Shown here: in pieces, positions 33,405-42,419 of the stretch
How positions within the stretch are numbered: the first letter of the stretch is position 1
Layout of the letters: the number at the start of each line of letters is the position of its first letter
NCBI RefSeq assembly: GCF_003020585.1
Contig: NZ_PXUE01000004.1
Span: 186,001-250,000, forward strand
DNA: 64,000 nt
Direction of reading: 5' to 3'
From: Chryseobacterium aurantiacum
Lineage (GTDB): Bacteria > Bacteroidota > Bacteroidia > Flavobacteriales > Weeksellaceae
The notes under the pieces: generated by a model
Told to the model about the DNA's origin: nothing
Seen by the model: the letters and a program-made list of their open reading frames with translations, nothing else
Databases searched by the model: none
Position numbers and translations under genes: made by a program

Positions 33405-34985
33405 ATGAACAGAAAGGAATTCATCAAGACAAGTGTACTGGCTATTTCCGGTTTTTATTTTCTTCAATCTAATTTTTTTCAGGCTGCTGAGCGAAGAACA
33501 AATACCATTAAAGAAACCCTGGAAGCTCCCATCATTATCATTGGAAGCGGCTATGGAGGTGCCGTTTCTGCCTTACGACTTTGTGAAGCAGGAAAAAAGG
33601 TTGTCTTATTGGAAATGGGTCTTAATTGGGAGAAAGCAGGAATTCCGTTTTCAAATCTTTTAAAACCCGGAAAAAGTTCAGCATGGCTAAAAAAGAAGAC
33701 CATTGCTCCTTTCATGAATATCTTTTCTTTAACCCCCTTTACCGGAACGCTTGACCGTCTGGATTTTGATAATATCAATATCTGGGTTGGAAGAGGTGTT
33801 GGCGGCGGATCATTGGTAAATGGAGGCATGGCTGTAACTCCTAAGGAAGATTACTTTAAGGAAGTTTTCCCCAATCTGGATACTGAAAGATTTTACAACC
33901 ATTATTTTCCTTTAGTTCGGGAAGAACTTAAGGTGAATGTCATTGATGAACAATTCTTAAAAGATTGTCCTTATTATAAATTTACAAGAGTAGGTGAAGA
34001 AGAGGCTCATAAAGCAGGCTTTAAAACAATGCGGGTTCCCAATGTATATGATTTTAAGTATATGGAAAAGGAATTCCGTAATGAGGTTCCCCGCTCTGCC
34101 CTGAATACGGAAGTAATCTATGGGAACAACCATGGCAAAAACAGTTTAGATAAAACCTACCTTAAAAAAGCACTGGACACCGGAAATCTTGAAATCCTAG
34201 ATCTGCATAAAGTTGACCATATTAAGCTTAATGATGATAAAAGCTATACATTAAGTGCCCAGCAAATTGACACCTCAGGAACTGCAATTGCTGATAAAGT
34301 TTTTCATTGTAAAAAGTTGGTCCTTTCGGCAGGAACCATGGGAACCCTAGAGCTTCTTCTTCGGTCCCACGCTGTAAATAACTTTCCGATTCATGAGAAA
34401 ATAGGAAAAAACTGGGGGAACAATGGTAATTTCATGACCGGAAGAAACTGGGTAAAACCCTTATCCGGAGGAACCGGCTCAAAACAATCCACAATACCCG
34501 TTGGCGGAATAGACAATTGGGATGATAAGGAACATCCTTTTTTCACAGAAATAGCTCCTCTACCAATGGGAATGGATGTTGCAACGGCCTTATATCTGCT
34601 AATTAACAGAGTGGATAAAAAGGGAGAAATCGCCTATGATAAAGCCAACCAAATGTTGAAATTGAATTGGGATAAGAGTCATACAGTTAAAATGAGAGAA
34701 AATGCCAAATACTTTGTCAGAAAAATGAATAAGGCCAATGGTGGTACCAGAAGTCACTTTCTTTTCAATAATGGTTTTGGAGCAGATATTTGTTATCATC
34801 CACTTGGCGGATGTGTATTGGGTGAAGCTACCAATGAATTTGGAAAACTAAAGGATCATGATCATCTGTATGTTTTGGATGGGTCACTTATTCCAGGAAC
34901 AATAGGAGTCAACCCATTTGTAACCATTACTGCCATTGCAGAGTATTGTATTGAAAATCTGATTAAACAGAATGAATTTGCCTAG
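33405..34985 (+). CDS. GMC-family FAD oxidoreductase (cholesterol-oxidase-like)
   Basis: A 526-residue FAD-dependent alcohol oxidase or dehydrogenase. N-terminal MNRKEFIKTSVLAISGF resembles an export signal. The FAD-binding loop is IIIIGSGYGGAVSALRL (near 44-60), followed by LLEMG, the GRGVGGGSLVNGGMAVTP segment of GMC enzymes, and the C-terminal CYHPLGGCVLGEATNEFGKL (catalytic-histidine region) and DGSLIPGTIGVNPFVTITAIAE. The overall pattern is nearest to cholesterol-oxidase-like GMC proteins; the substrate is not inferable. Its stop overlaps the end of the convergent aadS-like gene by four bases. Confidence 0.82.
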   Translation: MNRKEFIKTSVLAISGFYFLQSNFFQAAERRTNTIKETLEAPIIIIGSGYGGAVSALRLCEAGKKVVLLEMGLNWEKAGIPFSNLLKPGKSSAWLKKKTIAPFMNIFSLTPFTGTLDRLDFDNINIWVGRGVGGGSLVNGGMAVTPKEDYFKEVFPNLDTERFYNHYFPLVREELKVNVIDEQFLKDCPYYKFTRVGEEEAHKAGFKTMRVPNVYDFKYMEKEFRNEVPRSALNTEVIYGNNHGKNSLDKTYLKKALDTGNLEILDLHKVDHIKLNDDKSYTLSAQQIDTSGTAIADKVFHCKKLVLSAGTMGTLELLLRSHAVNNFPIHEKIGKNWGNNGNFMTGRNWVKPLSGGTGSKQSTIPVGGIDNWDDKEHPFFTEIAPLPMGMDVATALYLLINRVDKKGEIAYDKANQMLKLNWDKSHTVKMRENAKYFVRKMNKANGGTRSHFLFNNGFGADICYHPLGGCVLGEATNEFGKLKDHDHLYVLDGSLIPGTIGVNPFVTITAIAEYCIENLIKQNEFA

Positions 34986-35854
34986 GGCTGGGGCATTACT
35001 TGCACTTCGGTAAGATAGTTTCGGATATCTTTTTCAAGTTGGGCTGGGTAGGTAAAATTGAGTTTTTCGGCTACGTCGGTACCCAGTTCATGCACAAGAT
35101 CTGTAAAGGCAAACAGGGCAGTCCAATTTTCGTTAATATCACTTCCAGAAAAAGTGACCTCTATTCTATTCCACAAATCAGCAGAAAGATATTTTTTAAA
35201 TAATCTGCCGTGTTTATTGGTAGTGATGTTATTCCAATCATGGGAACTTGCAATGTACCATTCTATTAAAGGAACCAAATAATCTGACCGTAAGATATTT
35301 TCAGACATAAATTTAGCATAAAAAATATCCCCACGTTTAAGGCATTTAGCCACATAGGTTGTATCCCACCAAAAATCATTAAGCAACTGCTTAAAATCCT
35401 GTTCCGTAGGTTTATGAATCATGACAGATTGATAGGTTGGAAGTTTCAAGTCTTTAGTTAAGTTATCTTTATCAACCAAAACCTTATATCCAAGATCCCA
35501 ATCTTCCGGAAGTACCGGCTCTTTAACTTCTTCACAAAACTCTGATACCTGATAAAGCTTAAAATCAACCTTTACATGATCTTTATACAGCACCATCTTC
35601 ATGGCATGCTTTCCATCAAAGACAGTATCTTTTTCCTCTATCATGGAAATAGGTTCTCCAAAAAGCCTGATCCATTCATTATTCACTTCATAAGCATTTC
35701 TATTCTCAAAGACCAACTCTACGTCAAGATCACTAAAGTCATCCACAGGGGCATACGGATTAACCAATGAACTTGTCAGAAGAACAGCACGAACATCAGG
35801 ATTCTCATCTGCCCATTGGATAATCTGGTTCAGCTTTTCTTCTCTCACTTTCAT
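34982..35854 (-). CDS. aadS: Aminoglycoside 6-adenylyltransferase, AadS-like
   Basis: A 290-residue nucleotidyltransferase of the ANT(6) family, which inactivates streptomycin by transferring AMP to its 6-hydroxyl. The active-site segment is LTSSLVNPYAPVDDFSDLDVELVF (near 25-48), giving the G/S-S..D-x-D pattern; HVKVDFKLYQ provides the third carboxylate, and LLNDFWWDTTYVAKCLKRGD is a typical later helix. The Bacteroidota AadS group is often chromosomal and not always expressed. No mobile element is adjacent and base composition matches the neighbours. Follows the small gene at 35857 with a 2-base gap. Confidence 0.82.
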   Translation of the reverse strand: MKVREEKLNQIIQWADENPDVRAVLLTSSLVNPYAPVDDFSDLDVELVFENRNAYEVNNEWIRLFGEPISMIEEKDTVFDGKHAMKMVLYKDHVKVDFKLYQVSEFCEEVKEPVLPEDWDLGYKVLVDKDNLTKDLKLPTYQSVMIHKPTEQDFKQLLNDFWWDTTYVAKCLKRGDIFYAKFMSENILRSDYLVPLIEWYIASSHDWNNITTNKHGRLFKKYLSADLWNRIEVTFSGSDINENWTALFAFTDLVHELGTDVAEKLNFTYPAQLEKDIRNYLTEVQVMPQP

Positions 35855-35856
35855 AT

Positions 35857-36258
35857 TTAATAGGATTCTGATATTTTCACACGATAAACGTCTGAGGAAT
35901 TTCTTTTAATAGATTCCACAAAAAAGCCTCCTTCTTCTTGAATAACTTCTTTTAGATCAAAACTTTTACAATCATTAGGAAGTCCCGAAAATATAAGAGT
36001 AAACCAAAAATCTTTCATAAACGGAACTGCTGTCCAATAGGGAGAAATTGAAATATTTTCCGCATGAATCAGCTTGCTTCTATGCTCAGACTGGTTATCA
36101 AAAAGATAGGTTGAATGCCAAATCCTGATCAGGTTTCCTAAAAATGGCGATGCCGGAAAACAACAGTGTACAATCACCTGCTTCTCCTCCTCTGTTTTTG
36201 CCTGAAGAGACTCCAGAAGTTCCTTTGCAATAATCGGCTTAACTATAACTTCTTCCAC
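35857..36258 (-). CDS. Hypothetical protein upstream of aadS
   Basis: I do not recognise this 133-residue cytosolic protein. It begins at GTG 36258 (MEEVIVKP...). Notable are IVHCCFPASPFLGNLIRIWHSTYLF near residues 29-53 with two adjacent cysteines, NISISPYWTAVPFMKDFWFTLIFSGLP rich in aromatic residues near 68-94, and EEGGFFVESIKRN near the end. No signal peptide or membrane helix. The 2-base gap to aadS makes cotranscription almost certain, but a resistance role cannot be claimed. Confidence 0.6.
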   Translation of the reverse strand: MEEVIVKPIIAKELLESLQAKTEEEKQVIVHCCFPASPFLGNLIRIWHSTYLFDNQSEHRSKLIHAENISISPYWTAVPFMKDFWFTLIFSGLPNDCKSFDLKEVIQEEGGFFVESIKRNSSDVYRVKISESY

Positions 36259-36277
36259 CTTTTTATAAGTAATAAAT

Positions 36278-36315
36278 AATGAGCAACAAATAAGTATATC
36301 TATTCATTGCTCATT
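36278..36315 (-). terminator. Weak hairpin downstream of mqo
   Basis: AATGAGCAA (36278-36286) and TTGCTCATT (36307-36315) form a 9-bp stem with a long 20-base loop just after the mqo stop on the minus strand. The AT-rich 3' flank could support termination. Confidence 0.4.
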
Positions 36316-36322
36316 ACTGTTG

Positions 36323-37828
36323 TTAGTATTCTAATTCTAATTTTTCTTTTGTATAATTTCTTACTTTTTCAGTAAGTTCGGGGTTCTCTGCCAATTTCTG
36401 TCCGTATGATGGGACCATTTCAAGCAGCTTATCTTTCCATTCTCCGTTCAGTTTTTCAGGGAAACATTTTTCAAGAACATCCAGCATAGCATATACTGCT
36501 GTTGAAGCACCCGGTGATGCTCCCAGTAAAGAGGCGATAGTACCGCTTTTGTTAACAACTACTTCAGTTCCGAATTCCAACTTGCCTCCTTCTTTTTCAT
36601 CTTTTTTGATGACCTGAACTCTCTGTCCGGCCACTTTCAATTCCCAGTCATTTTCATTGGCATCCTTGATAAATTCTCTTAAATGCTGCATTCTTTGAGA
36701 CTTGGTCATAGCAACCTGCTGAATAAGATATTTAGTCAAAGGAATGTTGTGCCACCATGCGCCAAATAAAGATTTTAAGTTTTTGGTATTCACACTTTCA
36801 GGTAAGTCAAGATAACTTCCTTCTTTCAGGAATTTTGTGGAAAATCCTGCAAAAGGTCCGAAAAGAAGCGCTTTTTTACCATCAATGATTCTAAGGTCAA
36901 GGTGTGGAACCGACATTGGCGGAGCATCCACTGTAGCCTGTGTATAAACTTTAGCCTGATGCTTTTCTACCAGCTCCTGGTTATGAGTTACCAACCACTG
37001 TCCGGAAACAGGGAACCCTCCATATCCTTCACTCTCTTTAATATCTGAACTATCCAACAACTGAAGTGCATATCCTCCCGCTCCTATGAATACAAAGTCT
37101 GCGGTAACTTCTTGTTTGTGATTATTAATTCTGTCTTTCACTTTCATTTCCCATTTCCCATTTTCTTTTGGATCAATATCCTTCACTTCATGGTATAGGA
37201 AAACCTCAACATTAGAGTCCTCCAGCAGGTGTCTGCCCATTTTCCTGGTCAATGTCCCGAAGTTCACGTCCGTTCCCATATCCATTTTGGTAGCGGCCAT
37301 TACTTCAGACTTGTTTCTTTTACTCATCACCAAGGGAATCCATTCTCTCAGCTTTTCATGATCTGAAGAAAATTCCATTCCTGAAAAAAGAACAGACTCT
37401 GTCATTTTATCATGTCGTTTTCTAAGAAATTCAGCATCTTTTTCTCCAAATACCAAACTCATATGCGGACAAGAATTGATAAAATCCTTTGGTTCCTGAA
37501 TATAACCCTTACTCAGCAAATATGCCCAAAACTGTTTTGAAATTTCAAACTGTTCTGCAATGCTTTCTGCTTTTTTAATATCGATGCTTCCGTCAGGTTT
37601 TTCAGGCGTATAATTTAGCTCACAAAATGCGGAGTGTCCTGTTCCGGCGTTGTTCCATGCAGCTGTACTTTCTTTAGCAAATCTTCCCAGCCTTTCGAAG
37701 ATGGCAATTTCAAGATTTGGATCAAATTCATGGAGCAGCGTTGCTAGTGTTGCACTCATGATTCCGCCCCCTATCAGTACAACGTCGTATTTAGGTTTCG
37801 GTGTTCTGCTTGTAAGCGATTGTGACAT
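36323..37828 (-). CDS. mqo: Malate:quinone oxidoreductase
   Basis: A peripheral-membrane FAD enzyme oxidising malate to oxaloacetate and passing electrons to menaquinone. I start at ATG 37828 (501 residues, MSQSLTSR...), because the longer frame from 37897 adds an atypical hydrophobic tail. Seen: FAD loop VVLIGGGIMSATLATLL (20-36), FERLGRFAKESTAAWNNAGTGHSA, LVFGEKDAEFLR, GFPVSGQWLVT, FGPFAGFSTKFLKEG, and GTEVVVNKSGTIASLLGASPGASTAVY near the end. The TGHSA and LGASPGAS segments are Mqo signatures. Single gene. Confidence 0.94.
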   Translation of the reverse strand: MSQSLTSRTPKPKYDVVLIGGGIMSATLATLLHEFDPNLEIAIFERLGRFAKESTAAWNNAGTGHSAFCELNYTPEKPDGSIDIKKAESIAEQFEISKQFWAYLLSKGYIQEPKDFINSCPHMSLVFGEKDAEFLRKRHDKMTESVLFSGMEFSSDHEKLREWIPLVMSKRNKSEVMAATKMDMGTDVNFGTLTRKMGRHLLEDSNVEVFLYHEVKDIDPKENGKWEMKVKDRINNHKQEVTADFVFIGAGGYALQLLDSSDIKESEGYGGFPVSGQWLVTHNQELVEKHQAKVYTQATVDAPPMSVPHLDLRIIDGKKALLFGPFAGFSTKFLKEGSYLDLPESVNTKNLKSLFGAWWHNIPLTKYLIQQVAMTKSQRMQHLREFIKDANENDWELKVAGQRVQVIKKDEKEGGKLEFGTEVVVNKSGTIASLLGASPGASTAVYAMLDVLEKCFPEKLNGEWKDKLLEMVPSYGQKLAENPELTEKVRNYTKEKLELEY

Positions 37829-38336
37829 AATTTTAAATTTTACTTCAAATTTCGGGAAAAGTTTTAAAAAGAGGAACGCGTTTAACGATTTTAACACGTT
37901 ATTTTTTCCGTCAAAAACACTTCTTTAGTACACAACAAAAAACCATCGAAATTTTCAATAAAGTATCATTGAAATGATTGATCATAATGACATTCTTAAA
38001 AAAAAATTAAAAATTTACATTATTTTAATTCACTGAACGGTAAATAATTAAGCTTAATTTTCAAAACTGAATTTTATAAAAATTTAAGTTTATTTAAGTT
38101 TATGACAATAAACACTTTAACCATAACCATTTACGTTAATATATTTTATCAACAATAAGTGAAAAAAGATTACATTATACTCATTGAATATCACTTTTTA
38201 TTGAAAAATAGATAATTTTATAGATATAATTCTACATTAAAAACATAAAACAGTCGTTTTTTTTACTTACCTTTCAATTAAATTAATACATATTCCAATA
38301 GTATTTAATTAAAATTATTTCATAAACATAGTACAG
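37829..38336. other. 508-base AT-rich gap upstream of the surface-protein cluster
   Basis: No supportable gene. It contains short direct repeats of TTTAAGTTTAT near 38090 and long A/T runs, and should hold the divergent promoters of mqo and the 38337 gene; I find no convincing TAnnTTTG box for the latter. Confidence 0.4.
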
Positions 38337-39449
38337 ATGAAAATTATTAACTTCGTTAGTACATTTTTCGCTACCATGGCATTAGCCCAAAGCGGAAGTG
38401 TAGGAATCAACACGTCCAAACCGGACCCCAGTGCAATTCTGCATATTGAGAACTTTAATGGAGTTCCGGCTACTGCCACCGCCACTATATCAGGAGGTGC
38501 CGTAACCGGTGTTACCATCACGAATGGTGGAAGTGGCTATACAACGGCACCAACCATTAATTTTTATGGAGGCGGATCAATAGTCAACGGAGGCTCTAAA
38601 GCCCGCGCCACAGCAACCCTTACAAATGGAACAGTGACAGGAATTACTGTCAATACAGGTGGAAGCGGATATACTACCGCTCCTACTATCACTATCTCCG
38701 GAGGCAATAAGGGTTTATTGTTCCCCAACCTCAACATAGCCAACTTGAGCAGTACAACTTCTCCTGTGGCTTCTCCTGCGAATGGTCTTATTGGCTATAA
38801 TGGAGGCAGTAACAGTAACAACAAGGCGCTGCATATTTTCAATGGTACCTCCACCCCCAACCAATGGCAAAGCACCATTGATGCAGAAAATACGCCTAAG
38901 GTAGCTTATCTGGATTTTACAGGATCATTATCTGCATTGGATAATGCTGTAGCAGGAACCAATACTCTACTTGTTGTGAACCCTCCTTCAATTTCAGGTG
39001 TTTCCAACATTAATGGCTTCAAAGTAGTTCAGAACACCTCTTTTGGAGGCTATTCTTTAGTTCTACCACAGGGAAATTATCTGGTAGAGGTAAATCTTAA
39101 TCTAAATTCACCTCAGGAAAATCCCTCGGGACAGGGAGGAACGGCACCTCTTACAGGCAGTACTTATTATCTGATGGGGTATTTTATAGATTTCACCAAT
39201 GATATCTATAACAACACTACCAGTACATTTACTGCAGGAGTCAATACGAGAAAAGAGGTCCCTATTGTTTCTAAAGTAAGTACCAATCACCTGGCAACAT
39301 GGTCCTATTATTACAGTGTACCAGCCAATGCCAATGCGAATATTATAGGAGGTCTGCGACTTAGGCTAGGAAGAATGCAAAACAGCACCTTCTATGACCT
39401 AGTAAATGTAATTCCTACAGGATCTTATATTAAAATATCCCAACTTTAA
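38337..39449 (+). CDS. Secreted surface protein with two GGSGYTTAPT repeats, member 1 of 3
   Basis: A 370-residue secreted protein of unknown function. Signal peptide MKIINFVSTFFATMALAQ; then SVGINTSKPDPSAILHIE, the VGINT-x-x-P..SA-L-I start common in Bacteroidota surface proteins. Two ~45-residue repeats follow, each with VTG(V/I)T(I/V)N.GGSGYTTAPTI (near residues 57-74 and 101-118). After KGLLFPNLNIANLSSTTSPV, shared with the two downstream paralogues, the C-terminal ~200 residues are beta-rich and could form a jelly-roll. No sorting domain is visible. First of three adjacent genes separated by 4 and 11 bases, so probably one operon. Confidence 0.75.
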   Translation: MKIINFVSTFFATMALAQSGSVGINTSKPDPSAILHIENFNGVPATATATISGGAVTGVTITNGGSGYTTAPTINFYGGGSIVNGGSKARATATLTNGTVTGITVNTGGSGYTTAPTITISGGNKGLLFPNLNIANLSSTTSPVASPANGLIGYNGGSNSNNKALHIFNGTSTPNQWQSTIDAENTPKVAYLDFTGSLSALDNAVAGTNTLLVVNPPSISGVSNINGFKVVQNTSFGGYSLVLPQGNYLVEVNLNLNSPQENPSGQGGTAPLTGSTYYLMGYFIDFTNDIYNNTTSTFTAGVNTRKEVPIVSKVSTNHLATWSYYYSVPANANANIIGGLRLRLGRMQNSTFYDLVNVIPTGSYIKISQL

Positions 39450-39462
39450 AAACATGGAACAT

Positions 39463-40284
39463 ATGAAAAAAAGTTATATCCTGCTATTATTAATCATAGC
39501 GCAAATCATATATGCACAAGTTGCTATTGGGAAAACTACTGTTAATAGCTCAGCTGTTCTGGAAGTATCTCAATCTACCAATAAAGGAGTTCTTCTTCCG
39601 AGAGTTGATATTACAGATATATTGAACAATACATCACCGGTAAATAATCCTACGGAAGGCCTAGTGGTATACAATAAAGGAAATTCAATAAGTCCCGGTT
39701 TCTATCTTTGGAAGAATAACAGATGGACCCAACTGGCTGACACTTATAATCTGGTAAGTTATATGATGCTTCAAAGAACTACTGATTACAATATATTAGG
39801 AGGTTTGGCCAACGGTACATTTAAAAACTTCAATGATGCGGCCTTTACCGTTGTATCGAATGACATTGGTGCGTTGTACAATAACTCTAACGGAATTATT
39901 ACTCTTCCGGGCAACAGCGGCTATCTGGTAAATGTATGTTTAAACGTAAAAACAGCTATTGAAAGTTCAACAGCCGGAATTGGTGGAACGTCTGTTCACT
40001 TGCATCAATATTTAGTAAAGCTCATAGATCCATCCAATGGAAACCAGTATGGAAAAACAATCAGCATCAATGCACAATCAATAGCTAGCAATAAAACCCA
40101 TACTTTAAACCTGAGTTTTTCTTTTGTTGCTACTTCTGCAACGCCAATTATTTTAGTACCTGCTATTGCTCATGATGCAGGTGGAACATATCAATTGGGA
40201 GCTGGAGGTACTACTCCTAATAATGGGGAGATTATTATCACCAATGCTAAGATTGACATTCAAAGATCAGCCCTTAACCAATAA
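39463..40284 (+). CDS. Secreted surface protein, member 2 of 3
   Basis: A 273-residue paralogue. I use the ATG at 39463 (MKKSYILLLLIIAQIIYAQ signal peptide); an ATG at 39454 would add three residues (MEH). The mature part opens with VAIGKTTVNSSAVLEVSQSTNKGVLLPRVDI, then NPTEGLVVYNKGNS and GFYLWKNNRWTQL, the same head module as its neighbours, followed by a distinct ~180-residue beta-rich C-terminal region with NSGYLVNVCLNV and FSFVATSATPIILVPA. Function unknown; the head module is often linked to phage-tail-like or trimeric surface structures, which is an inference. Confidence 0.75.
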   Translation: MKKSYILLLLIIAQIIYAQVAIGKTTVNSSAVLEVSQSTNKGVLLPRVDITDILNNTSPVNNPTEGLVVYNKGNSISPGFYLWKNNRWTQLADTYNLVSYMMLQRTTDYNILGGLANGTFKNFNDAAFTVVSNDIGALYNNSNGIITLPGNSGYLVNVCLNVKTAIESSTAGIGGTSVHLHQYLVKLIDPSNGNQYGKTISINAQSIASNKTHTLNLSFSFVATSATPIILVPAIAHDAGGTYQLGAGGTTPNNGEIIITNAKIDIQRSALNQ

Positions 40285-40295
40285 TTAATTGAAAA

Positions 40296-41072
40296 ATGAA
40301 AACATCTATTTATACTGCCTGTATCTTTATCCTACTTTTCTGTACAAACATGTACGCACAGGTAGGCATTAATACAAACGCGCCTAATGCAAGTAGTGTT
40401 CTGGACATCAATTCATCAAATAAAGGGGTTCTTTTTCCTCAATATGATCTGGTAGTCCTCAACAGCACTTCATCCCCGATATCTAATCCTACAGACGGAC
40501 TTATTATTTATAACAACGGAGGAGCTTCCACTTTTCCGAAAGGGTATTATATCTGGATCAGAGATCAGTGGCAACGTATTATTATTTCCGGTTCTGAGCC
40601 TCAAAATATGTCATTGATTATTAACTCAGGGGTCCTTATACCTACCGGAAGTACCAATAATACCTTAACAAGCTTCACTGTAGCTTCCAATAAAATTACC
40701 GGAGCTTCTTTGGGAACAGATACTTCTACCATCACGTTACCGGCTGGTACATACATTATTCGTTATTCTGTAGACTCCAGTAACGCGAACAACAATAACG
40801 GAACGGCTAATACACAGTACCTTTCTCAAAACTTTACGTGTACAAGATCTTATCTTACCAATGCAGCAACGGGAACTACCATCACTGAAGTCAATAGAAT
40901 GTGTCAGCTATCAAGTTCTTTTACTTTTTTCCAGGGAAGTTATTTTATAAAACTAACGGCTCCTACAACCATAAAACAAAAGTTTGAATTTGATACAGGA
41001 AACGGATTTACAGCAAGTAATCTTAACATACGATCATCTCTAGCACTTTTGATTACTAAAATGAGCCAATAA
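40296..41072 (+). CDS. Secreted surface protein, member 3 of 3
   Basis: A 258-residue paralogue with signal peptide MKTSIYTACIFILLFCTNMYAQ, then VGINTNAPNASSVLDINSSNKGVLFPQYDL, NPTDGLIIYNNGGAS and GYYIWIRDQWQRI. The C-terminal ~160 residues are Ser/Thr/Asn-rich and beta-rich (TLPAGTYIIRYSVDSS, KLTAPTTIKQKFEF) and resemble a TNF/C1q-type jelly-roll pattern, weakly. It ends the cluster at a strong terminator. The three paralogues share the head but differ in their C-terminal halves, suggesting different ligands. Confidence 0.75.
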   Translation: MKTSIYTACIFILLFCTNMYAQVGINTNAPNASSVLDINSSNKGVLFPQYDLVVLNSTSSPISNPTDGLIIYNNGGASTFPKGYYIWIRDQWQRIIISGSEPQNMSLIINSGVLIPTGSTNNTLTSFTVASNKITGASLGTDTSTITLPAGTYIIRYSVDSSNANNNNGTANTQYLSQNFTCTRSYLTNAATGTTITEVNRMCQLSSSFTFFQGSYFIKLTAPTTIKQKFEFDTGNGFTASNLNIRSSLALLITKMSQ

Positions 41073-41074
41073 AA

Positions 41075-41101
41075 AAACTTAAGCACCAAGTGCTTAAGTT
41101 T
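41075..41101 (+). terminator. Terminator 1 after the surface-protein cluster
   Basis: AAACTTAAGCAC and GTGCTTAAGTTT pair around a 3-base loop (41075-41101). The downstream T content is modest; a second hairpin follows. Confidence 0.75.
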
Positions 41102-41120
41102 GATTTTACAATATTTTGAA

Positions 41121-41156
41121 AATAAGGTTTTAGTGATTAAAACCTTATTTTTTTTA
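41121..41156. terminator. Terminator 2, also serving gpsA
   Basis: AATAAGGTTTTA (41121-41132) and TAAAACCTTATT (41138-41149) form a 12-bp stem with seven T after it; the gpsA stop codon is at 41154. Confidence 0.8.
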
Positions 41157-42194
41157 GTTCAGTTTTGCTGTTAATTTTTTAAACTGCTTCTCAGCACTTT
41201 TACCTTCATAAAGAATGGCATAAACTGTATCAATAATTGGTAGTTTAAGGTTCTTTTGCTTTGCCGTTTTGTAGATTGAATCTGCTGCATAATATCCCTC
41301 TGCCACCATATTCATGGACTGAATTGCAGATTTGACAGTATATCCTTTTCCGATGAGGTTCCCAAGGTTTCTGTTTCTTGAGAACAATGAGTAAGCGGTC
41401 ACTAAAAGATCTCCCAGATATGCACTTTCATTTACATCTCTTGGTGCTTCATAGATTGCTTCCAGGAATGTTTCCATCTCACGGATTGCATTGGAAACAA
41501 AGACTGCTGTAAAGTTATCTCCATATCCTAAACCACTTGCTATTCCTGCTCCAATTGCAAAAATATTTTTAAGAATTGCACTATATTCATTTCCCAGGAT
41601 ATCTTTACTGGTTTGCACTTTGATAAAATCTGAACTGAAGACTTCCTCAAGTTTTTCTGCAACTTCATCTTCAACAGTAGCTATTGTAAGGTATGAAAGT
41701 CTTTCCATAGCCACTTCTTCTGCATGACACGGACCTGCAATAACAGCCTGATTTCTGAAACCAATTTTAAACTCATCACGCAGATAATGGGCAACCACAT
41801 CATTAACCTTAGGGATAATTCCTTTAATTGCTGAAATAAATATTTTATCAGAATAATCGCAGGTCATTTTATCCATTGTATCAGACAGATAGATGGATGG
41901 TGTTGCCAAAACAATGACATCACAGGCAGAAACCAATTCATTGATATCCGTTGTCAGCTTTAAACTTTTAAGATTAAAAGTAGCAGCGGTAAGGTAAGTG
42001 GGATTATGTCCACGAAGTTCAATTGCTCCTTTTACGAACTCACTTCTTACGCACCAATGCACTACTTTACAGTTTTCAACAAGCATTTTTACGATAGCAG
42101 TTGCAAAACTTCCGCTTCCTACTACCCCTACAGAAATGTCTTTTTTCGTCTTTTTTGGATTCGAAGATTCTGAATTTGTTTTCTTTTTAGCCAT
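41154..42194 (-). CDS. gpsA: Glycerol-3-phosphate dehydrogenase [NAD(P)+]
   Basis: Reduces dihydroxyacetone phosphate to sn-glycerol-3-phosphate for phospholipid synthesis. I start at ATG 42194 (346 residues), because the -7 box at 42212 lies inside the longer frame. After a lysine-rich N-terminus come the Rossmann loop VGVVGSGSFATAIVKML, ISAIKGI, VIAGPCHAEEVA (GP-x-x-A-E), the catalytic lysine region ILKNIFAIGAGIASGLGYGDN, and GDLLVTAYSLFSRNRNLG. All conserved GpsA positions are present. The basic N-terminal extension (KKKTNSESSNPKKTKK) is unusual but short. Confidence 0.94.
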   Translation of the reverse strand: MAKKKTNSESSNPKKTKKDISVGVVGSGSFATAIVKMLVENCKVVHWCVRSEFVKGAIELRGHNPTYLTAATFNLKSLKLTTDINELVSACDVIVLATPSIYLSDTMDKMTCDYSDKIFISAIKGIIPKVNDVVAHYLRDEFKIGFRNQAVIAGPCHAEEVAMERLSYLTIATVEDEVAEKLEEVFSSDFIKVQTSKDILGNEYSAILKNIFAIGAGIASGLGYGDNFTAVFVSNAIREMETFLEAIYEAPRDVNESAYLGDLLVTAYSLFSRNRNLGNLIGKGYTVKSAIQSMNMVAEGYYAADSIYKTAKQKNLKLPIIDTVYAILYEGKSAEKQFKKLTAKLN

Positions 42195-42211
42195 AATTGG
42201 ATTGTGAACTG

Positions 42212-42219
42212 CAAATATA
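42212..42219 (-). promoter_or_regulatory. -7 box of gpsA
   Basis: Minus-strand TATATTTG lies 17 bases upstream of the ATG at 42194, which supports the short start. Confidence 0.55.
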
Positions 42220-42371
42220 TTAAACAAAGATTTAACGAGGTGCCTAAAGCCATGACAAAAACCATTTTCTGAAAAAAATAACATCTCAACACAATTAAAT
42301 AACTAATTCAACGTTAGATACAGAAAAAACTGAATTTTAGTTAAGAATAACCCACAAAACTTATTTTTAAT

Positions 42372-42379
42372 TAAATTTG
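42372..42379 (+). promoter_or_regulatory. -7 box of the M23 peptidase gene
   Basis: TAAATTTG lies 40 bases before the ATG at 42420. Confidence 0.5.
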
Positions 42380-42419
42380 CAGCTTCAAAACCGTTTTAAA
42401 TAATTCTAAGAAAGGAAAT

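Noticed and set aside
37829..37897. Longer N-terminus for mqo
   Set aside because: Adds a hydrophobic tail atypical of Mqo; the ATG at 37828 gives the usual start.
42195..42284. Longer N-terminus for gpsA
   Set aside because: A promoter -7 box lies inside it, and the added residues do not match GpsA.
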